This document shows positions 62,151 through 64,000 of a stretch of DNA of 64,000 nt, piece after piece; the first letter of the stretch is position 1; each line of letters opens with the position of its first letter. The stretch spans positions 1,514,501 to 1,578,500 of the forward strand of contig NZ_CP106869.1 of NCBI RefSeq assembly GCF_025665335.1. Reading direction: 5' to 3'. Under the pieces are notes generated by a model. That model was not told the origin of the DNA. It did not search any database and worked only from the letters and a program-made list of their open reading frames with translations. The stretch comes from Xanthomonas sp. AM6. GTDB taxonomy: Bacteria; Pseudomonadota; Gammaproteobacteria; Xanthomonadales; Xanthomonadaceae. A program made the position numbers and the translations under genes.

Positions 62151-62591
62151 CTACGCCTTCCGGAACAGGGCGATGGCGGCCGGGCGCTGCAGCACCAGCA
62201 GGGTCCAGACGCCCAGTGCCGTGCCCAGCGGGAAACCCAGGCAGGTCACCATGGCGGTGGCGTTGCACAGCAGCAGCCGGCGGCGCTGGCGCAGCGCACG
62301 CGCGGTCAGCACCTTCAGGATCAGCGAGACCAGCCCGAACGCCAGCAGCATCGACAGCAGCACGATCGCGAACACGCCGCCCTGGGCCTGGTCGGGGCTC
62401 TGGCCGAGCGCGTTGAGCTCGGCCTCGCGATGCACGCCGAAGGCCAGGAAGCCGCCGACCAGGAGCAGCATCAGGCACTGCAGCCCGGCCATCACGGCGT
62501 ACAGCGTCGCCAGGGTGCTCAGCTCGGACTCGGCACGCAGGGTGTCGGCGTGGGCGATGTCCGCAACGGGAAGGGGTGGGGGCAGTGCCAT
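62151..62591 (-). CDS. Small polytopic membrane protein of unknown function
   Basis: A 146-residue protein with three to four hydrophobic segments: LYAVMAGLQCLMLLLVGGFLAF, VFAIVLLSMLLAFGLVSLIL and ATAMVTCLGFPLGTALGVWTLLVL. The N-terminal 25 residues are polar. No family is firmly recognised. It is placed three bases before the purN start and ten bases after the DUF2238 gene, so it is co-transcribed with purine genes; a link in function is not shown. Confidence 0.6.
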   Translation of the reverse strand: MALPPPLPVADIAHADTLRAESELSTLATLYAVMAGLQCLMLLLVGGFLAFGVHREAELNALGQSPDQAQGGVFAIVLLSMLLAFGLVSLILKVLTARALRQRRRLLLCNATAMVTCLGFPLGTALGVWTLLVLQRPAAIALFRKA

Positions 62592-62601
62592 CGTCGGTCT
62601 T

Positions 62602-63228
62602 CTAGTGCGGGGAAGGGGGCAGGCGCCCGGCGCGCCGCCACGGCCACGCGCTGGCGCAGCCCAGGGTGGCCAGCAGCATGTCCATGTGCGCATCCCACGG
62701 GTCGCCCTGCTGGCCGTTGTAGGACTCGGCCTGCTCGGGCGACAGCAGCAACGCGATCAGCCACTCCAGCCATTCGTAGAGCAGGCTGGCGCACATGATC
62801 GCCATCGTCGCCAGCACGAACGCCTGCCGCGCCGACAGCGCAGGCCAGCGCTGCCGGGCGTAGTCGCGCAGCGCCGGCGCGAAGCACAGCCCGAACAGCA
62901 GGTGGATCAGGCGGTCGGTGTGGTTGCGCTGCCAGCCGAACGCGGCGTTCGGCGACCAGCCGCCGGTCAGCGCGCGCAGCCACTGGTCGTAGGGCACGTT
63001 GGAATACAGCCAGTGCGCGGCGACGTTGTGCACGTTGATGAACGCGCAGATCGCGGCGAAGTGCGCGTTGCGCAGCGGCCAGCGGCGGTCGTGCCAGACC
63101 AGCCAGGCGAGGCCCAGCACCGCCAGCGAGCTGTGCATGGCCTGTTCGGCCGGCCACAGCGGGTGCACCCAGCTGGCGGCGAACACCGCCAGGGTCAGCG
63201 CCAGCCAGGCGCGCTTGGCCGCCGCCAT
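62602..63228 (-). CDS. DUF2238 (YjdF-like) membrane protein
   Basis: A 208-residue protein with five or six hydrophobic segments. The block CAFINVHNVAAHWLYSNVPYDQW, NHTDRLIHLLFGLCFAPALRD, LYEWLEWLIALLL and QGDPWDAHMDMLLATLG with conserved His, Asp and Glu residues fit the DUF2238 family of inner-membrane proteins of unknown function. It starts five bases after the purM stop. Confidence 0.8.
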   Translation of the reverse strand: MAAAKRAWLALTLAVFAASWVHPLWPAEQAMHSSLAVLGLAWLVWHDRRWPLRNAHFAAICAFINVHNVAAHWLYSNVPYDQWLRALTGGWSPNAAFGWQRNHTDRLIHLLFGLCFAPALRDYARQRWPALSARQAFVLATMAIMCASLLYEWLEWLIALLLSPEQAESYNGQQGDPWDAHMDMLLATLGCASAWPWRRAGRLPPSPH

Positions 63229-63233
63229 GCGGC

Positions 63234-64000
63234 TCAGCCGATGTGCACGCGTTCGCCGGCGCCGGCCGCCACCACCGCGCCGATCTGCCAATGCGCCAGG
63301 CCCAGCGTGTCCAGGCTGCGCTCCAGCGCGGCGACCTGGTCGGGCGCGGCCACCAGCACGAAGCCGATGCCGCAGTTGAAGGTGCGCCACATCTCGCTGT
63401 CGGCGACCGCGCCTTCGCGCTGCAGCCACTCGAACACCGGCGGCAGGGTCCAGGCGCTGGCGCGGATGTCCAGGCCCAGGCCGTCGGGGATCACGCGGAT
63501 GATGTTCTCGGTCAGGCCGCCGCCGGTGATGTGCGCCATCGCGTGGATGCCGTCGGCATGTGCGCCGCGCAGCAGCGACAGGATCGGCTTGACGTACAGC
63601 GCGGTCGGCGCCATCAGCGCGTCGGCCAGGCTGCCGCCGCCGACCTGCAGGTCGGCCGGGCGCCCGGCGCGGTCGTAGATGCGGCGGATCAGCGAGTAGC
63701 CGTTGGAGTGCGGGCCGGAGGAGGCGATGCCGATCAGCACGTCGCCCTGGCGCACCTTGGCGCCGTCCAGCAGCTGCGACTTCTCCACCGCGCCGACGGT
63801 GAAGCCGGCCAGGTCGTACTCGCCCGGCGGGTACATGTCGGGCATTTCCGCGGTCTCGCCGCCGATCAGCGCGCAGCCGGCCAGTTCGCAGCCGCGGGCG
63901 ATGCCGCCGACCACCGCCACCGTGGTCTCCACGTCGAGCTTGCCGGTGGCGAAATAGTCCAGGAAGAACAGCGGTTCGGCGCCCTGCACCAGCACGTCGT
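63234..64000 (-). CDS. purM: Phosphoribosylformylglycinamidine cyclo-ligase, C-terminal part
   Basis: The gene enters from the right edge; 255 codons plus a partial codon are visible. PurM closes the imidazole ring of AIR with ATP. Recognisable blocks are [79 protein letters not shown] and [12 protein letters not shown]. It heads the visible run purM, DUF2238, membrane protein, purN. Confidence 0.96.
   Translation of the reverse strand, partial: DVLVQGAEPLFFLDYFATGKLDVETTVAVVGGIARGCELAGCALIGGETAEMPDMYPPGEYDLAGFTVGAVEKSQLLDGAKVRQGDVLIGIASSGPHSNGYSLIRRIYDRAGRPADLQVGGGSLADALMAPTALYVKPILSLLRGAHADGIHAMAHITGGGLTENIIRVIPDGLGLDIRASAWTLPPVFEWLQREGAVADSEMWRTFNCGIGFVLVAAPDQVAALERSLDTLGLAHWQIGAVVAAGAGERVHIG

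Overview
The window is a very GC-rich gammaproteobacterial chromosome segment, most likely from Xanthomonas or a close relative in the Xanthomonadaceae. Pointers are the order rapZ-hprK-ptsN-hpf-rpoN-lptB-lptA-lptC-kdsC-kdsD, the order pilU-pilT-yggS-proC-DUF4426, an acetyltransferase resembling Stenotrophomonas AAC(6')-Iz, a plant cell-wall pectate lyase, a type IV secretion effector-like protein, and two dispersed repeat families typical of xanthomonads. The species cannot be settled from the sequence alone. No rRNA, tRNA, CRISPR array, IS element or prophage was recognised.

Left third (1-26 kb), mostly housekeeping. A hemE 5' end and a WGR-domain gene are followed by aroK-aroB on the minus strand, then pdxH, an aminoglycoside acetyltransferase-like gene and a binding-protein-like gene in a coupled plus-strand run. 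An MFS exporter and soxR are divergent around a well-formed SoxR operator and promoter. DUF4426, proC and yggS lie opposite pilT and pilU, the type IV pilus retraction ATPases. Next come a coupled beta-propeller/MASE1-GGDEF pair, a YitT membrane protein, and a three-gene quinoprotein operon (haem-motif lipoprotein, LodA/GoxA-like CTQ enzyme, LodB-like flavoprotein). The stretch ends with DUF72, tag and DUF4153 on the minus strand and yqgE-ruvX-pyrB on the plus strand.

Middle (26-45.5 kb), the accessory, envelope and interaction part. It holds a 1726-residue ESPR autotransporter, a sulfotransferase, an exported M1 aminopeptidase, an exported FG-GAP-like protein and a pectate lyase. A putative immunity lipoprotein and XVIPCD-like effector follow, then a two-TM protein. 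A small exported protein has its own AT-rich promoter island and intrinsic terminator. An amino-acid permease, an ArsB-like permease, a hypothetical protein and a lipoprotein esterase complete this part.

Right third (45.5-64 kb), nearly all core genes. mgtE is followed by a regulatory PTS set with no sugar permease visible (ptsI, ptsH, mannose-type EIIA, rapZ, hprK, ptsN). Next come hpf, rpoN, the LPS export and Kdo genes (lptB, lptA, lptC, kdsC, kdsD), then ibaG-murA-EF-hand protein on the plus strand. A perfect bidirectional terminator separates these from a minus-strand run: purM, a DUF2238 protein, a membrane protein, purN and two DUF3108 paralogues. Most genes in these runs overlap by ATGA or lie within a few bases of each other, so translational coupling is common.

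The most interesting loci are the LodA/LodB/haem-lipoprotein operon, the candidate effector-immunity pair, the SoxR-controlled exporter promoter, the propeller/diguanylate cyclase pair, and a small unassigned ORF with a strong ribosome binding site.
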